Assembly: GCF_000092305.1 (NCBI RefSeq)
Contig: NC_014122.1
Coordinates: 186,001-250,000 of the forward strand
Direction: 5' to 3'
DNA from: Methanocaldococcus infernus ME
GTDB lineage: Archaea > AGJL01 > Methanococci > Methanococcales > Methanocaldococcaceae
Length of the DNA stretch: 64,000 nt
Shown here: in pieces, positions 1-8,555 of the stretch
How the letters are laid out: every line of letters begins with the position of its first letter
Numbering within the stretch: the first letter of the stretch is position 1
Notes under the pieces: model-generated
The model's input: only the letters and a program-made list of their open reading frames with translations
What the model was told of the DNA's origin: nothing
The model's database searches: none
Program-made: the position numbers and the translations under genes

Positions 1-673
1 AAAATAATATAAGGCTAATTATAGCTAAAGCTATCATTAAAACAGCTTTTCCAACATTTCCTAAGTATAATTGGCCTAATCCAGGAAATAGGAAAGAAAG
101 GATAATAGCTAAAGCTTCAGACTTCTTAAACTTTTCATAAATTTCCATCTTTTCAGTATCTGATTTACCCTCAGCCAATTTTTTAACCTTTTCTAACTCA
201 AACTTGTCCATAATATCCCTTAATCTTTTTATTAAATCTATGTATATTGGAACTATATAAAATATTGTTACTGAACCAGCTAAAAATCCTGTTATAAATC
301 TTAGTAAGTTAAAGCTCTCCCTCAACCCAAGATATTGGGTTATCCCATCTATAGCCATTGGAGTTAGGGCTAAGATAAGATATATTTTTCTTGGCAAATT
401 TGTATTTTCAAGTCTTTTTAAGAAAGGATAAATTAGTAAAGAAAGTAAAGCTCCTGTATATATCCCAAAGCATCTGGCACAGACAGCCATTTTATGGTTA
501 AAGATGAAAAAGCTTCTCTCTGGAAGTTGGTGGCAGATTGGAGAATAGAGAGAGTAGAGAAGAAAAGATAAATTTTTAAAACCCAAGTAAGAGAGATAAG
601 GGGCTAAGAGAATTCCAAGATAGAAGAGGAAAAAGAGGAATACAAAAATGAAGTAATAAGTTTTTAACTTCAT
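1..673 (-). CDS. DUF2085-type polytopic membrane protein (3' end outside window)
   Basis: The minus strand is open from an ATG at 673 to the window edge, about 224 codons. The protein starts MKLKTYYFIFVFLFFLFYLG (first membrane segment). A CHQLPERSF motif and a CARCFGIYTG motif follow, the conserved Cys/His signature of DUF2085 membrane proteins. Further hydrophobic segments come next, then a charged stretch and a C-terminal FPGLGQLYLGN motif like that of TM2-type hairpins. The ATG overlaps the stop of the upstream flavoprotein gene by one base (TAATG), so the two are probably translationally coupled. Function is unknown; the Cys/His motifs suggest metal binding, which is inference. Confidence 0.72.
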   Translation of the reverse strand, partial: MKLKTYYFIFVFLFFLFYLGILLAPYLSYLGFKNLSFLLYSLYSPICHQLPERSFFIFNHKMAVCARCFGIYTGALLSLLIYPFLKRLENTNLPRKIYLILALTPMAIDGITQYLGLRESFNLLRFITGFLAGSVTIFYIVPIYIDLIKRLRDIMDKFELEKVKKLAEGKSDTEKMEIYEKFKKSEALAIILSFLFPGLGQLYLGNVGKAVLMIALAIISLILF

Positions 674-1263
674 TATTTCTTCTCTAATAGAGTTTTATAG
701 AACCTATTCAGTGTCTTTCTTAAAGACCTCATTCCTTCTTCATCTTCCTTAACCCCTTCTTCCCCCCTATCCCTTGACCAAAATGTAGCTCCTAAGTTTG
801 CTCCAAAGGAGCCACCACTTACTGGGATCATCTCATTTATTAAATAAAAGTCATGTATTGTCCTTAAAGCTATTTCCTGTCCTCCACACCTATCTCCACC
901 AACAGCTATGCCCATCCCAACTTTGCCACTTAAAACCTTTGGGTTCTTTGCTACTAAAGCCCTTAATCTATCCATCAAAGTCTTTAACTGCCCTGTTACA
1001 TTTCCCTGATAAACTGGAGTTCCTATTATTACACCATCAGCCCACTCAAGGGCTTTATAAACCTCTTCCATATCATCCTTAAAGACACAGCCCTCTCTCT
1101 TCTTCACACAAAAGTCACAGTGCCTACAGAAATTTATCTTCTTCTTATGTACTGTGAAGTACCTAACTTCAGCTCCTTTCTCCTTTAGATAGTTGAGAGA
1201 ATAGTTAACTAAGTAATGAGTTCCTTCCAATCTTGGACTTCCACTGATTCCTAAGATTTTCAT
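673..1263 (-). CDS. Iron-sulfur flavoprotein (Isf / NADPH-dependent FMN reductase family)
   Basis: A 196-residue flavodoxin-fold protein. The N-terminal GISGSPR is the phosphate-binding loop for FMN. The cysteines C46-x2-C49-x2-C52-x6-C59 form the compact 4Fe-4S motif typical of methanogen iron-sulfur flavoproteins. GTPVYQGNVTGQLKTLMDR is the usual second flavin loop. Isf proteins move electrons between ferredoxin-like donors and acceptors and are linked to oxygen or peroxide defence in methanogens (family knowledge). It overlaps the end of the aspartate dehydrogenase gene upstream by 4 bp, so both are probably in one transcript. The physiological partner cannot be told from sequence. Confidence 0.85.
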   Translation of the reverse strand: MKILGISGSPRLEGTHYLVNYSLNYLKEKGAEVRYFTVHKKKINFCRHCDFCVKKREGCVFKDDMEEVYKALEWADGVIIGTPVYQGNVTGQLKTLMDRLRALVAKNPKVLSGKVGMGIAVGGDRCGGQEIALRTIHDFYLINEMIPVSGGSFGANLGATFWSRDRGEEGVKEDEEGMRSLRKTLNRFYKTLLEKK

Positions 1264-2018
1264 AGTACCACTATGTAATCATTTAGATCCTTTAATAATC
1301 TCAATAGGGAGTAAGCAGCCAACTTAGAGGTTTTAGGATTCTTTTCAAATGGGACATTCTCAACTCTAATATTAACCTTGGCTATCTCTCCTATAATTTC
1401 AATCTCATGGATATTTCTTTCTACACTTGGATCAGCTATAACCCAAACCTCAGCTGGAGCTTTAGCTGCTATTGAGAGGGTTACAGAGACATTAACATTA
1501 GCTGGAAACCTCTCAATGGCTTCAAAGACACTCCCTTTAAATAGTATCTTTCTCTCACCTATATTTAAGTTGAAAGCTTTAGGATTCTTTATAGTCCTTA
1601 TAACAATTTTTTTAATGTCTCCAAACTTTAAAGCCTTTATAATGTCTAAGCCACCAATAGCCCCAGAGGGTAAGTAAACCCTTTTATTGAACTTCTTTGA
1701 TAAATTATATAAATAAAGATATAACTCTTTATCTGCAAGAGCTCCAACACTCATTAAAATAACATCCTTTCCATTGGTAAGGGATTTTTCAGCCACTTCC
1801 TTCACAGCCCTGACTGAAGCAGCTTCAACAACTACATCTAAGTCTTCCTTAACAAGCTCATCTATGCTTTCACAAACCTTAGCTTTAGCTATCTTAGCCA
1901 CTTCTTTAGCCTTCTCAAGATTCCTATCATAGACAGCTGTAAGCTCACAGTTAGCTTTTTTAATATTCTCAGCTAAAAAACTACCAATAGCTCCACAGCC
2001 AACTAAGCCAACTCTCAC
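1260..2018 (-). CDS. nadX: L-aspartate dehydrogenase
   Basis: The N-terminal Rossmann motif RVGLVGCGAIGS binds NAD(P). The C-terminal half carries the family motif IADPSVERNIHEIEI with the presumed catalytic histidine. The enzyme converts aspartate to iminoaspartate, the first step of NAD synthesis in organisms without NadB. The open frame runs back to a TTG at 2030 and contains an ATG at 2024. I prefer the GTG at 2018, because GGTGAT lies 4 bases upstream of it and the protein then starts at MRVGLVGCGAIG, as family members do. The downstream flavoprotein overlaps by 4 bp. Confidence 0.85.
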   Translation of the reverse strand: MRVGLVGCGAIGSFLAENIKKANCELTAVYDRNLEKAKEVAKIAKAKVCESIDELVKEDLDVVVEAASVRAVKEVAEKSLTNGKDVILMSVGALADKELYLYLYNLSKKFNKRVYLPSGAIGGLDIIKALKFGDIKKIVIRTIKNPKAFNLNIGERKILFKGSVFEAIERFPANVNVSVTLSIAAKAPAEVWVIADPSVERNIHEIEIIGEIAKVNIRVENVPFEKNPKTSKLAAYSLLRLLKDLNDYIVVL

Positions 2019-2048
2019 ATACATCACCAAAAAAATAAAAAATAAAAA

Positions 2049-2306
2049 TTATTGAATATTTGATATAGTTGGAGGTTTAATTAAAACAATATTTCCTATA
2101 GCATGAACTAGGTGATAAGGGATAACTACTTTTTTCATAGAATCAGGGACAATATCCTTTAAACAACCTTTATGTGCATCCTTTAAAACCAACCCTGAAA
2201 CAGCTCCTTTTTTTTGGTCAATCATTACATCATAGATTTTCCCAACATAGATAGCTTTGGTTGTATAAACTTCCTTTCCTAATATGTCTGTAACTCTAAT
2301 CTTCAT
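2049..2306 (-). CDS. Small PRC-barrel domain protein
   Basis: An 85-residue protein with the beta-rich PRC-barrel pattern: a short N-terminal strand, [20 protein letters not shown] in the centre, and a final [17 protein letters not shown] strand pair. PRC-barrel proteins of this size are common in archaea and usually mediate protein or RNA contacts; no specific role can be assigned. It lies directly after the thiamine-binding-like gene with no intergenic base. A second PRC-barrel protein is encoded at about 30.0-30.3 kb. Confidence 0.65.
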   Translation of the reverse strand: MKIRVTDILGKEVYTTKAIYVGKIYDVMIDQKKGAVSGLVLKDAHKGCLKDIVPDSMKKVVIPYHLVHAIGNIVLIKPPTISNIQ

Positions 2307-2597
2307 TTACTCCACCTCTATAGCTTTTAACTTTCTTTCTATACTGTTTTCTTTATCTTTCCTATGGTCTATTTTCAGCTGACTAACAACTCTGTCAACA
2401 TCTTCTAAAACCTTTAGATGAGCCTCTTTATAAGCTTTTATAACCTCATCAAGCTCTCCCTCAACAACAGTTCCCATAGCATTGGGGACAACCTTTAAGT
2501 TATACTTTTTAAGTACTTCAATAGCTTTTTTAACATACTTTGAGACACTTGGCCCTTTACCCATTGGAATGATGGAGATTTCAGCCACAACCTTCAT
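2307..2597 (-). CDS. MTH1187/YkoF-type thiamine-binding family protein (UPF0045)
   Basis: A 96-residue protein matching the UPF0045/MTH1187 family: VAEISIIPMGKGPSVSKYV at the start, then NAMGTVVEGELDEV, and a C-terminal KIDHRKDKENSIERKL segment. Relatives form ferredoxin-like tetramers and some bind thiamine or its pyrimidine moiety. The gene overlaps the phosphomevalonate dehydratase small-subunit gene by 4 bp, which suggests cotranscription. No enzymatic residues are evident, and ligand binding is inferred from the family. Confidence 0.75.
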   Translation of the reverse strand: MKVVAEISIIPMGKGPSVSKYVKKAIEVLKKYNLKVVPNAMGTVVEGELDEVIKAYKEAHLKVLEDVDRVVSQLKIDHRKDKENSIERKLKAIEVE

Positions 2598-2974
2598 AGT
2601 TTCACCAAGCCCTTATATGCATCTAACACTATTCTTTTCCCACTCTCTAACTTATCTATATCTATCCTATCTATTAAAGGAATTCCTCCTAAGATGGCTC
2701 CAGTAGCCACTATAGGCTCACATTCCTTATTTATAATTCCTTTAAGTATCCCTCTCTTAGCCAAGTCATAAATTACATAGGATCCTACAGTACTTCCCTT
2801 CCCATAAGGGAAAGCAAAGATCTTTCCTTTTAAAGACTCTCCATAAATGTCACTCTCTTTATCTATCACATTTCCCTCTTTATCTACTCCTCCTAAAAAA
2901 GAGAAGGGCTTTTTTGAAACTAATAGTTCAGCTTCAACATAACCTTTAGATATCACTCTTCCCTTTAGTATCAT
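2594..2974 (-). CDS. Phosphomevalonate dehydratase small subunit (aconitase X swivel domain, DUF126)
   Basis: A 126-residue swivelling domain of the aconitase X family. The conserved motifs are GRVISKGYVEAELLVSK, FLGGVDKEGNVIDKESDIYG and FPYGKGSTVGSYVIYDLAKRG, the last with the key serine-containing loop. In archaea this small subunit pairs with a DUF521 large subunit to dehydrate (R)-5-phosphomevalonate to trans-anhydromevalonate phosphate in the archaeal mevalonate route to membrane lipids (family knowledge). The large subunit is not in the window. It lies 6 bp after pyrI. Confidence 0.8.
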   Translation of the reverse strand: MILKGRVISKGYVEAELLVSKKPFSFLGGVDKEGNVIDKESDIYGESLKGKIFAFPYGKGSTVGSYVIYDLAKRGILKGIINKECEPIVATGAILGGIPLIDRIDIDKLESGKRIVLDAYKGLVKL

Positions 2975-2980
2975 GATAAA

Positions 2981-3418
2981 TCACTCAAAAATTAGCTTAT
3001 TTAAGAATCTCTCACAATAATAACACCTAATTTTTAAAGGATTTTTGCTTTCAACTATGAACTCTCCTTTAACATTCTCATAGTGGGTTATACAGTTTGG
3101 ATTTGTACACTTTAATATCCCTTCTATTTTCTTAGGGATTTGAGGCTTTAACTTTCTAACAACTTCTCCATTCTTTATTATATTGATTGTGACATCAGGA
3201 GATATTAAGGAGAGTTTATCAAAATCCTCCTTCTTTATTTCAACATTCTCTATTTTTAAAATATCTTTCCTACCCTTCTTCTTAGAAGGAACATTTATAG
3301 CCATGGTTACAAGAACATCCTTAGGAAGGTTTAGGGCTTTATATATCATCATTCCTTTTCCAGGGTCTATATGATCAATAACAACCCCATTTTTTATTTT
3401 CCTAACTTTTAGTTCCAT
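2981..3418 (-). CDS. pyrI: Aspartate carbamoyltransferase regulatory chain
   Basis: The protein begins MELKVRKIKNGVVIDHI and has the allosteric ferredoxin-like domain followed by a zinc domain. The four ligands are in CTNPNC (C-x4-C) and CYYC (C-x2-C). PyrI joins the PyrB catalytic trimers to give feedback-regulated ATCase of pyrimidine synthesis. The frame also offers a GTG at 3427; I chose the ATG at 3418 because it matches the usual archaeal N-terminus. The catalytic pyrB lies about 52 kb away at 55584-56498. Its start lies within the end of the kinase gene. Confidence 0.92.
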   Translation of the reverse strand: MELKVRKIKNGVVIDHIDPGKGMMIYKALNLPKDVLVTMAINVPSKKKGRKDILKIENVEIKKEDFDKLSLISPDVTINIIKNGEVVRKLKPQIPKKIEGILKCTNPNCITHYENVKGEFIVESKNPLKIRCYYCERFLNKLIFE

Positions 3419-4031
3419 AATTCCCACTTCTTTTATAGAGCTTAGCCAACCTTCTAATAAATAAGATATCTTCCTCTTCTAAATTTAAAGCTTCTTTAAC
3501 TCTATTGGCTATTAGATTATCCCCAAAGAGTAAAGAGATGGCTGAAGTAAAATTTTTTGTAGTTCTCTTAACCCTACTCTTATCAAAGTCTATTATATAA
3601 ACTCTATCTTTAGCAACTAAAAAGTGCCTTCCTCCTTGAATCTCTCCATGCTCAATTCCTAAGGAATCTAATCTTAAGCTTATTTTTAATATTTGTTCAA
3701 CAACCTTTAAAATCTCTTCTTTACTTAAACTATTAATGATCTTCTTTAACTCAACTCCATTTATATACTCCATCACTAAATAGATATCACTATAAAAATA
3801 AACCTTTGGAGAAAACTTATATTCCTCAAGCATTTTTAATATCTCAGCCTCATGCCTAATAGTATTCTTAGGACTATCTTTTCTCATAACCTTTACAGCT
3901 ACCAACTTACCTTTATAAATGCCTTTAAATACTATTCCCCTATGCCCCTTTCCAATAACATCTATAATTTTAACTTTCTTCTCAATCTCCTTTAACACTT
4001 TCTCATCAACTAAGTTCAAAGGTGAGATCAT
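3402..4031 (-). CDS. Predicted small Ser/Thr protein kinase-like protein (COG2112 type)
   Basis: A kinase fold of about 209 residues. Visible elements are a glycine-rich loop (GKGHRGIVFKG), the invariant lysine in LVAVKVMRK, the alpha-C glutamate (RHEAEIL), a hinge (YLVMEYINGVEL), an atypical catalytic loop HGEIQGGRH in place of HRD, and an IIDFDKSR metal motif. This replacement of the HRD loop is seen in the archaeal COG2112 group; the substrate is unknown. The ATG at 4031 shares the tetramer CATG with the divergent methyltransferase ATG at 4030. The frame is open further upstream to 4157, but only inside the antisense methyltransferase gene. It overlaps pyrI. Confidence 0.7.
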   Translation of the reverse strand: MISPLNLVDEKVLKEIEKKVKIIDVIGKGHRGIVFKGIYKGKLVAVKVMRKDSPKNTIRHEAEILKMLEEYKFSPKVYFYSDIYLVMEYINGVELKKIINSLSKEEILKVVEQILKISLRLDSLGIEHGEIQGGRHFLVAKDRVYIIDFDKSRVKRTTKNFTSAISLLFGDNLIANRVKEALNLEEEDILFIRRLAKLYKRSGNYGTKS

Positions 4032-5115
4032 GAATCTCATAGACCTCTTCTCTGGTTGTGGTGGCTTCAGTAGAGGCTTCTCAGAGCTTGGCTTTGAGCC
4101 TCTTTTAGCTATAGAGCTAAATGAAGATGCAGCCTTTTCATATGCTTTAAACTTCAATGGAGAGGTTTATGAAAAAACCCCTGAAGGTTATAAGGTTAAG
4201 GAGATGAAAGGATATGTTGGAGAATACTCTTTTAAAATTCCAAGGGATGAGGAAAGTGTTAAGTGGCTGAGAAGGTTAGGAACCTTAAATGAAACAACAG
4301 AGAAGTTTAGCCCAATTGTATTAAATGAAGATATTAGGGAAGTGCATAGCTTAGATATTAAAAAATTAATTAAAAATAAAAAGGTTGATGTCATCATTGG
4401 AGGACCTCCATGTGAAGGCTACACAGGGGCAAATGCCAAGAGGGAGAAGAATCCTTTTGATAGGCTTTACAAGGATGAAGTTGGTAGGTTGGTTTTAGAC
4501 TTTATTAGGATTGTTGGAGATCTACAACCTAAGATCTTTGTTATGGAGAATGTGCCAGCTATAAGAGATGTTAGGGGAGCCATCATAGAGGAGTTTAGAG
4601 AGGTTGGCTATGAAGATGTCTATTTCAACTTATTAAAAGCTGAAGACTATGGAAATCCATCAGTTAGAAGAAGGGTTTTTATATCAAACATAGAAATAAA
4701 TCCTGAGAAGAGAGAAGGGAAGAATGTAATTGAAGCTATTGGGGATTTAATGTATAAGGGAAGAGATGTTCCAAACCATGAATATGCTGCTCTTCCTGCA
4801 AGGTATAGGAAGAAGGTTCATAACCTTGGCTGGGGGGATGCTTTCCTCTACTTTAAAGGAGCAAATAGAAGGTTAGGGAATTATATAAGGTTACATCCTT
4901 TAAAACTTGCAGAGACAGTTATGGGGAAGAGATACTTTATTCATCCATATGAAGATAGGCTATTAACTCCAAGGGAACAGGCAAGATTAATGAGTTATCC
5001 AGATCATCACCTATTTGCAGGAGGTTGGAGGAGCTGTTATAACCAAATTGGTGAAAGTGTTCCTCCCTGCTTAAGTAGAGCTATAGCTGAAGTTGTGAAG
5101 GAGGAGATAAGATGA
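4030..5115 (+). CDS. Cytosine-C5 DNA methyltransferase (orphan)
   Basis: A 361-residue protein beginning [20 protein letters not shown], the SAM-binding motif I. Motif IV is GGPPCEGYT, with the catalytic cysteine, followed by the ENVPAIRD motif and RRRVFIS (motif VIII). The C-terminal [10 protein letters not shown] is motif X. The start is fixed by AAAGGTGAG just before the ATG at 4030. An unusually long segment of about 80 residues separates motifs I-II from motif IV. No restriction endonuclease gene is adjacent: the neighbours are a kinase-like gene and purT, with which it overlaps by 4 bp. The recognition sequence cannot be inferred. Confidence 0.88.
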   Translation: MNLIDLFSGCGGFSRGFSELGFEPLLAIELNEDAAFSYALNFNGEVYEKTPEGYKVKEMKGYVGEYSFKIPRDEESVKWLRRLGTLNETTEKFSPIVLNEDIREVHSLDIKKLIKNKKVDVIIGGPPCEGYTGANAKREKNPFDRLYKDEVGRLVLDFIRIVGDLQPKIFVMENVPAIRDVRGAIIEEFREVGYEDVYFNLLKAEDYGNPSVRRRVFISNIEINPEKREGKNVIEAIGDLMYKGRDVPNHEYAALPARYRKKVHNLGWGDAFLYFKGANRRLGNYIRLHPLKLAETVMGKRYFIHPYEDRLLTPREQARLMSYPDHHLFAGGWRSCYNQIGESVPPCLSRAIAEVVKEEIR

Positions 5116-6269
5116 TTGGAACTCCACTATTCAATGGAAAAAAAATTCTTCTCTTAGGATCAGGAGAGCTTGGGAAAGAAATTGTTTTAGAGGCTCAGAG
5201 GCTTGGCTTAGAATGTGTAGCTGTTGATAGATATCAGTTTGCTCCAGCCATGCAAGTGGCTCATAGGAGTTATGTAACAGATATGAAAGACTATTCCTCA
5301 CTGATGGCAATTATTGAGAGGGAGGAACCAGATTATATAGTGCCAGAGATTGAAGCTATTAACATAGAGGCTTTAAAAGATGCTGAATCCCTTGGTTATA
5401 AAGTAATTCCTAATTCTGAAGCTGTAGAGATAACAATGAATAGAGAGTTAATAAGAAGATTGGCTGCTGAGAAGTTAAAGGTTAAGACAGCAAGATATAG
5501 CTTTGCCAGCAACTTAGAAGAGCTTAAGGAAGCAGTAGAAAAGTTAGGATTTCCCTGTGTAGTTAAGCCAATAATGTCATCCTCTGGAAAGGGGCAAAGT
5601 GTAGTTAGAAAGGAAGAGGATATAGAGAAAGCTTACAGAATAGCAAGAGAAGGAGCAAGGGGGAGAGGAGATAGAGTTATAGTTGAAGAGTTTATAAACT
5701 TTGATTATGAATTAACCATCTTAACAGCAAGAACAGTTTATGGAACCTACTGTTGTCAACCTATAGGGCATGTTCAGGAGAGTGGAGACTATATAGAGAG
5801 CTGGCAACCTCATAGTGTTTCAGAAGAAGTTAGGAAAAAAGCTGAAGAGATTGCTAAAAAGGTTGTTGATAAGCTTGGAGGCTATGGAATCTTTGGAGTT
5901 GAGCTCTTTGTTAAAGGAGATGAAGTAATATTTAGTGAAGTCTCTCCAAGACCTCATGACACTGGAATGGTGACAATGGTTAGCCAGGAAATGAGTGAGT
6001 TTGAAATTCATATAAGAGCTTTCTTAGGTTATGAGATCTCAACAGAGCTTATTAAACCAGGAGCTACACATGTTATAAAGTCTAAGATAGAGAAGTTTGC
6101 CCCTAAGTATAAGATAAAAGAGATTCCTAAGAATGTTAAAGTTAGAATATTTGGAAAACCTAAGGCTTTAGTTGGTAGAAGGATGGGAGTGGTTTTAGCC
6201 ACAGGGAAGAGTGTTGATGAAGCAAGAGAGATAGCTAAGAGAGTAGCTAATACTATTGAAGTCCTATAA
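5112..6269 (+). CDS. purT: Formate-dependent phosphoribosylglycinamide formyltransferase 2
   Basis: A 385-residue ATP-grasp enzyme with an N-terminal [20 protein letters not shown] and a central [22 protein letters not shown] loop. The metal-site motif [15 protein letters not shown] and a C-terminal barrel complete it. It makes formyl-GAR from GAR, formate and ATP, the folate-independent route used by methanogens with methanopterin. Length and order fit the family. The ATG overlaps the methyltransferase stop (ATGA). Its 3' end overlaps the convergent BofA-like gene by 17 bp. Confidence 0.95.
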   Translation: MIGTPLFNGKKILLLGSGELGKEIVLEAQRLGLECVAVDRYQFAPAMQVAHRSYVTDMKDYSSLMAIIEREEPDYIVPEIEAINIEALKDAESLGYKVIPNSEAVEITMNRELIRRLAAEKLKVKTARYSFASNLEELKEAVEKLGFPCVVKPIMSSSGKGQSVVRKEEDIEKAYRIAREGARGRGDRVIVEEFINFDYELTILTARTVYGTYCCQPIGHVQESGDYIESWQPHSVSEEVRKKAEEIAKKVVDKLGGYGIFGVELFVKGDEVIFSEVSPRPHDTGMVTMVSQEMSEFEIHIRAFLGYEISTELIKPGATHVIKSKIEKFAPKYKIKEIPKNVKVRIFGKPKALVGRRMGVVLATGKSVDEAREIAKRVANTIEVL

Positions 6270-6504
6270 GGTTGAGAAGAACCAAAATAAAGACTCCAAC
6301 TATTCCTCCAATGGCCACAATTAACAAGTTTATGAGAGTTAGCTTAATATTAACAATCCCTAAAAAGTTTAAGATTCCAATTAATATTAGCCCAACAATT
6401 GTATTAACAGCTAAATATCTTATTATTTTAAAGGTTAGCCTAAATATAATAAGAGCTACAGCTATCACCAATAAAATTAAAATTAAATGCTCTAAGCCAA
6501 ACAT
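6253..6504 (-). CDS. BofA-like small membrane protein
   Basis: A protein of about 83 residues with two or three hydrophobic segments. The pattern is an N-terminal helix, [21 protein letters not shown], and a C-terminal [19 protein letters not shown]. This is the organisation of the pro-sigma-K processing inhibitor BofA family, which is common in archaea where no sigma factor exists, so the bacterial role cannot be carried over. I start at the ATG at 6504, preceded by GTGATTTCT; an upstream ATG at 6513 is in frame. It follows the marker 5 gene in the same direction with overlap. Confidence 0.7.
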   Translation of the reverse strand: MFGLEHLILILLVIAVALIIFRLTFKIIRYLAVNTIVGLILIGILNFLGIVNIKLTLINLLIVAIGGIVGVFILVLLNLIGLQ

Positions 6505-6509
6505 AGAAA

Positions 6510-6947
6510 TCACTCTAAACTTTTTAAGAAGTTTGCTATTTTATTAACTAAGATTTCAGCCTCTTCTTCAGTTTTTGGAAACTTAACCCTTATTGTAGGA
6601 ATTCCTTTTCTCTTCACCATATATAGAGTTAGCTCATTGGTTCTTGCACAGCCAATACATCCAAAGGCTATAGGAGCATCATCCATTATGATGGCTGCTT
6701 CAGCTTCCTCTATCAATGGGCCAATTAAAGCCATCCTTCCCCTAACTCCTGAAGGCACTTCAACAGCAGCATATTTTAACCCCTTCTTAGGCTCTTCATC
6801 AGTTATATTCATTGGAGGGCTATCAATTTCAGGATTTCTAACCAGCTTACCAACAACAATATTTAAGGTTAAAGGCTTATGGCCAAATCTCTCCACTAAA
6901 TCAGTTAAGATTAAGCTATTTGGGGGGTAGATAAATATTTTTTTCAT
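6510..6947 (-). CDS. Methanogenesis marker protein 5-type (DUF2102)
   Basis: A 145-residue protein, [20 protein letters not shown], with conserved [19 protein letters not shown] and a cysteine motif FGCIGCART. These match the DUF2102 family that occurs in methanogens as methanogenesis marker 5. The two cysteines and the preceding MDDAPIAF suggest a ligand or metal site (inference). Function is unknown; such markers are implicated in McrA modification or cofactor assembly. It sits 4 bp after the DUF2111 gene, likely in the same operon. Confidence 0.75.
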   Translation of the reverse strand: MKKIFIYPPNSLILTDLVERFGHKPLTLNIVVGKLVRNPEIDSPPMNITDEEPKKGLKYAAVEVPSGVRGRMALIGPLIEEAEAAIIMDDAPIAFGCIGCARTNELTLYMVKRKGIPTIRVKFPKTEEEAEILVNKIANFLKSLE

Positions 6948-6951
6948 TTCA

Positions 6952-7338
6952 TCACCTTGGGAATGCTTCTTCTGGTAGGAACTTGGCTAACTCAGGTCTT
7001 CTTGAAATAGCAAGGATTTCCTCAAAGATTCCAGCTGTTATATCTACAACCCCTATAGAGCCAAGTACTTCCCCATCTTTAACAATAGGAACTACAATAA
7101 CAGGAACCCCTTTATAAGGGCCAGCTATAGGAGTAGCTTTTATAGTCTTTCCTGTTTTTATAGCTAACTTTAGCACATAACCCTCATAGTTCTCATCAAC
7201 TATCTTCCCCTTCTCTACCCTAACCCCTGGCTTCTTTTTACTCCTCATAGCTACAGGGAGTTTGTTAACCAAGTGGTGAATTGCTAAAGCTAAATCTTTT
7301 ATCTCCTTGGCATCAGCATCTTCAGATAACTTTATCAT
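6952..7338 (-). CDS. DUF2111 family methanogen protein
   Basis: A 128-residue protein with a GAF/PAS-like small domain feel: [20 protein letters not shown] and [18 protein letters not shown]. It resembles DUF2111, a methanogen-restricted family often found beside methanogenesis marker genes. The ATG at 7338 is preceded by GGTGACACCCA. A 52-bp spacer separates it from the divergent MoaE-like gene. The molecular role is unknown. Confidence 0.65.
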   Translation of the reverse strand: MIKLSEDADAKEIKDLALAIHHLVNKLPVAMRSKKKPGVRVEKGKIVDENYEGYVLKLAIKTGKTIKATPIAGPYKGVPVIVVPIVKDGEVLGSIGVVDITAGIFEEILAISRRPELAKFLPEEAFPR

Positions 7339-7390
7339 TGGGTGTCACCAAATAATCTATAATTATAATTTAAATCTTGGGGGATATATA

Positions 7391-7747
7391 ATGATATTTG
7401 ATAACCTTGAGGAATATAAAAAATATATTGAGAAGGTTAAGGAAGAGCTTAAGGGAGAGTATGGCTTTATCTTAAATAGCTCTGGGTATGTTAGAAAATA
7501 TTCAGTTGTTGATGGGAGAAAGATAGAGGTTAATAGCTTAGATATAAATGTAAATTTAGAAATATTAAAGAATATTGGAGAAGAGATAAAAAAGAAATAT
7601 AACTTATTGGAGTTGGCTATCTATCACAACAATGGGAAGCTTAAGGTTGGAGAGGAGATAGTTGATATAACCATATTCTCAAGACATAGACATGAGGCAT
7701 TTGAAGCTTTAAAAGAGCTAATAAATGAGATTAAAAAGTATCACTAA
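7391..7747 (+). CDS. MoaE-like protein lacking the usual C-terminal tail
   Basis: A protein of 118 residues from an ATG at 7391, preceded by GGGGGAT. The second half, LAIYHNNGKLKVGEEIVDIT followed by SRHRHEAFEALKELI, is clearly the MoaE (molybdopterin synthase large subunit) motif. It ends at NEIKKYH, just where normal MoaE proteins continue with a tryptophan- and lysine-containing segment that completes the active site, so catalysis may be altered. The open frame extends upstream to 7307, but that part overlaps the divergent gene and lacks a ribosome binding site. Confidence 0.7.
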   Translation: MIFDNLEEYKKYIEKVKEELKGEYGFILNSSGYVRKYSVVDGRKIEVNSLDINVNLEILKNIGEEIKKKYNLLELAIYHNNGKLKVGEEIVDITIFSRHRHEAFEALKELINEIKKYH

Positions 7748-7757
7748 GTGATTCTCT

Positions 7758-8555
7758 ATGATAAAAAAAAGAGGAGGATACATCTTTACCTTAGAGGCTG
7801 TTATAGCCTCATTTTTAATTTTAACTATATTTTTTATGTTTTATGGAAGCTTTTCCCATAACTTCCAATCTACTTTAGAGAGTAAAAAAGAAACTGAGAG
7901 GTTTCATAAGGCCCTATATTTAAAAGATTACTATATAAAGAAATATTCTTTTCCTGGGTTGTATAGGGAAGATTATTTAAACTTTGTTAATAGCTTAGAG
8001 CTAACAGAGAAAACCTTTGATCCAATAAATAACATAAGTGGCTTTATTTTTTTAATAGAGAATAATAGTTATGACTCTCAATATAATGTAAATTTGCCAA
8101 CTATTAAATTTAAATATATAACACTGTACTCTAATGTTAATGAACCTTGTAATTACTCATTAAGTGTTGAAAATAGCTATGTTACTTTTAAAGAAAATCT
8201 ATATATTCCAAAAATTACTGGAGAAGAAAATACTAACAACTTCTACCTGTATGGAGGTTTAGGGGATCATATTTACTTCGAAGTTGATAATAATATAAGA
8301 GAGGTTTCAGCTAAGTTGGAGGATGGAGAGGGAGATGTAATTATAATGGTTAATAATATCCTATACAACCTTTATTTAAACTCAACTTATGAGAGAATAG
8401 ATATTGAGCCAAGTTTAAAGGTTGGAGTTAATAAGATTGAAATTTTAAGCTCCCCTTCAGTTGTAGTCTTTAATATCACTACTGAAAATACAGGAAATGT
8501 TTATTATTTAACCCTCTCTCCAAGGAATATAACTTTTATTATTCCAATAAGTTAA
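7758..8555 (+). CDS. Type IV pilin-like secreted protein
   Basis: A 265-residue protein starting MIKKRGGYIFTLEAVIASFL followed by a hydrophobic helix. A short basic leader ending in glycine, then a glutamate near the start of the hydrophobic stretch, is the plan of a type IV prepilin (class III) signal cleaved by a prepilin peptidase. The cleavage site would be atypical (GG-Y instead of G-Q). The rest is beta-rich with many Asn/Tyr and looks extracellular. It lies 10 bp after the MoaE-like gene and its end overlaps the convergent truD by 4 bp. I do not recognise the mature domain. Confidence 0.55.
   Translation: MIKKRGGYIFTLEAVIASFLILTIFFMFYGSFSHNFQSTLESKKETERFHKALYLKDYYIKKYSFPGLYREDYLNFVNSLELTEKTFDPINNISGFIFLIENNSYDSQYNVNLPTIKFKYITLYSNVNEPCNYSLSVENSYVTFKENLYIPKITGEENTNNFYLYGGLGDHIYFEVDNNIREVSAKLEDGEGDVIIMVNNILYNLYLNSTYERIDIEPSLKVGVNKIEILSSPSVVVFNITTENTGNVYYLTLSPRNITFIIPIS

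Noticed and set aside
3919-4029. Upstream extension of the methyltransferase frame
   Set aside because: It lies antisense to the kinase catalytic domain; motif I and the ribosome binding site fix the start at 4030.
4032-4157. N-terminal extension of the kinase-like protein
   Set aside because: It is antisense to the methyltransferase motif I region and low-complexity; the ATG at 4031 is the better start.
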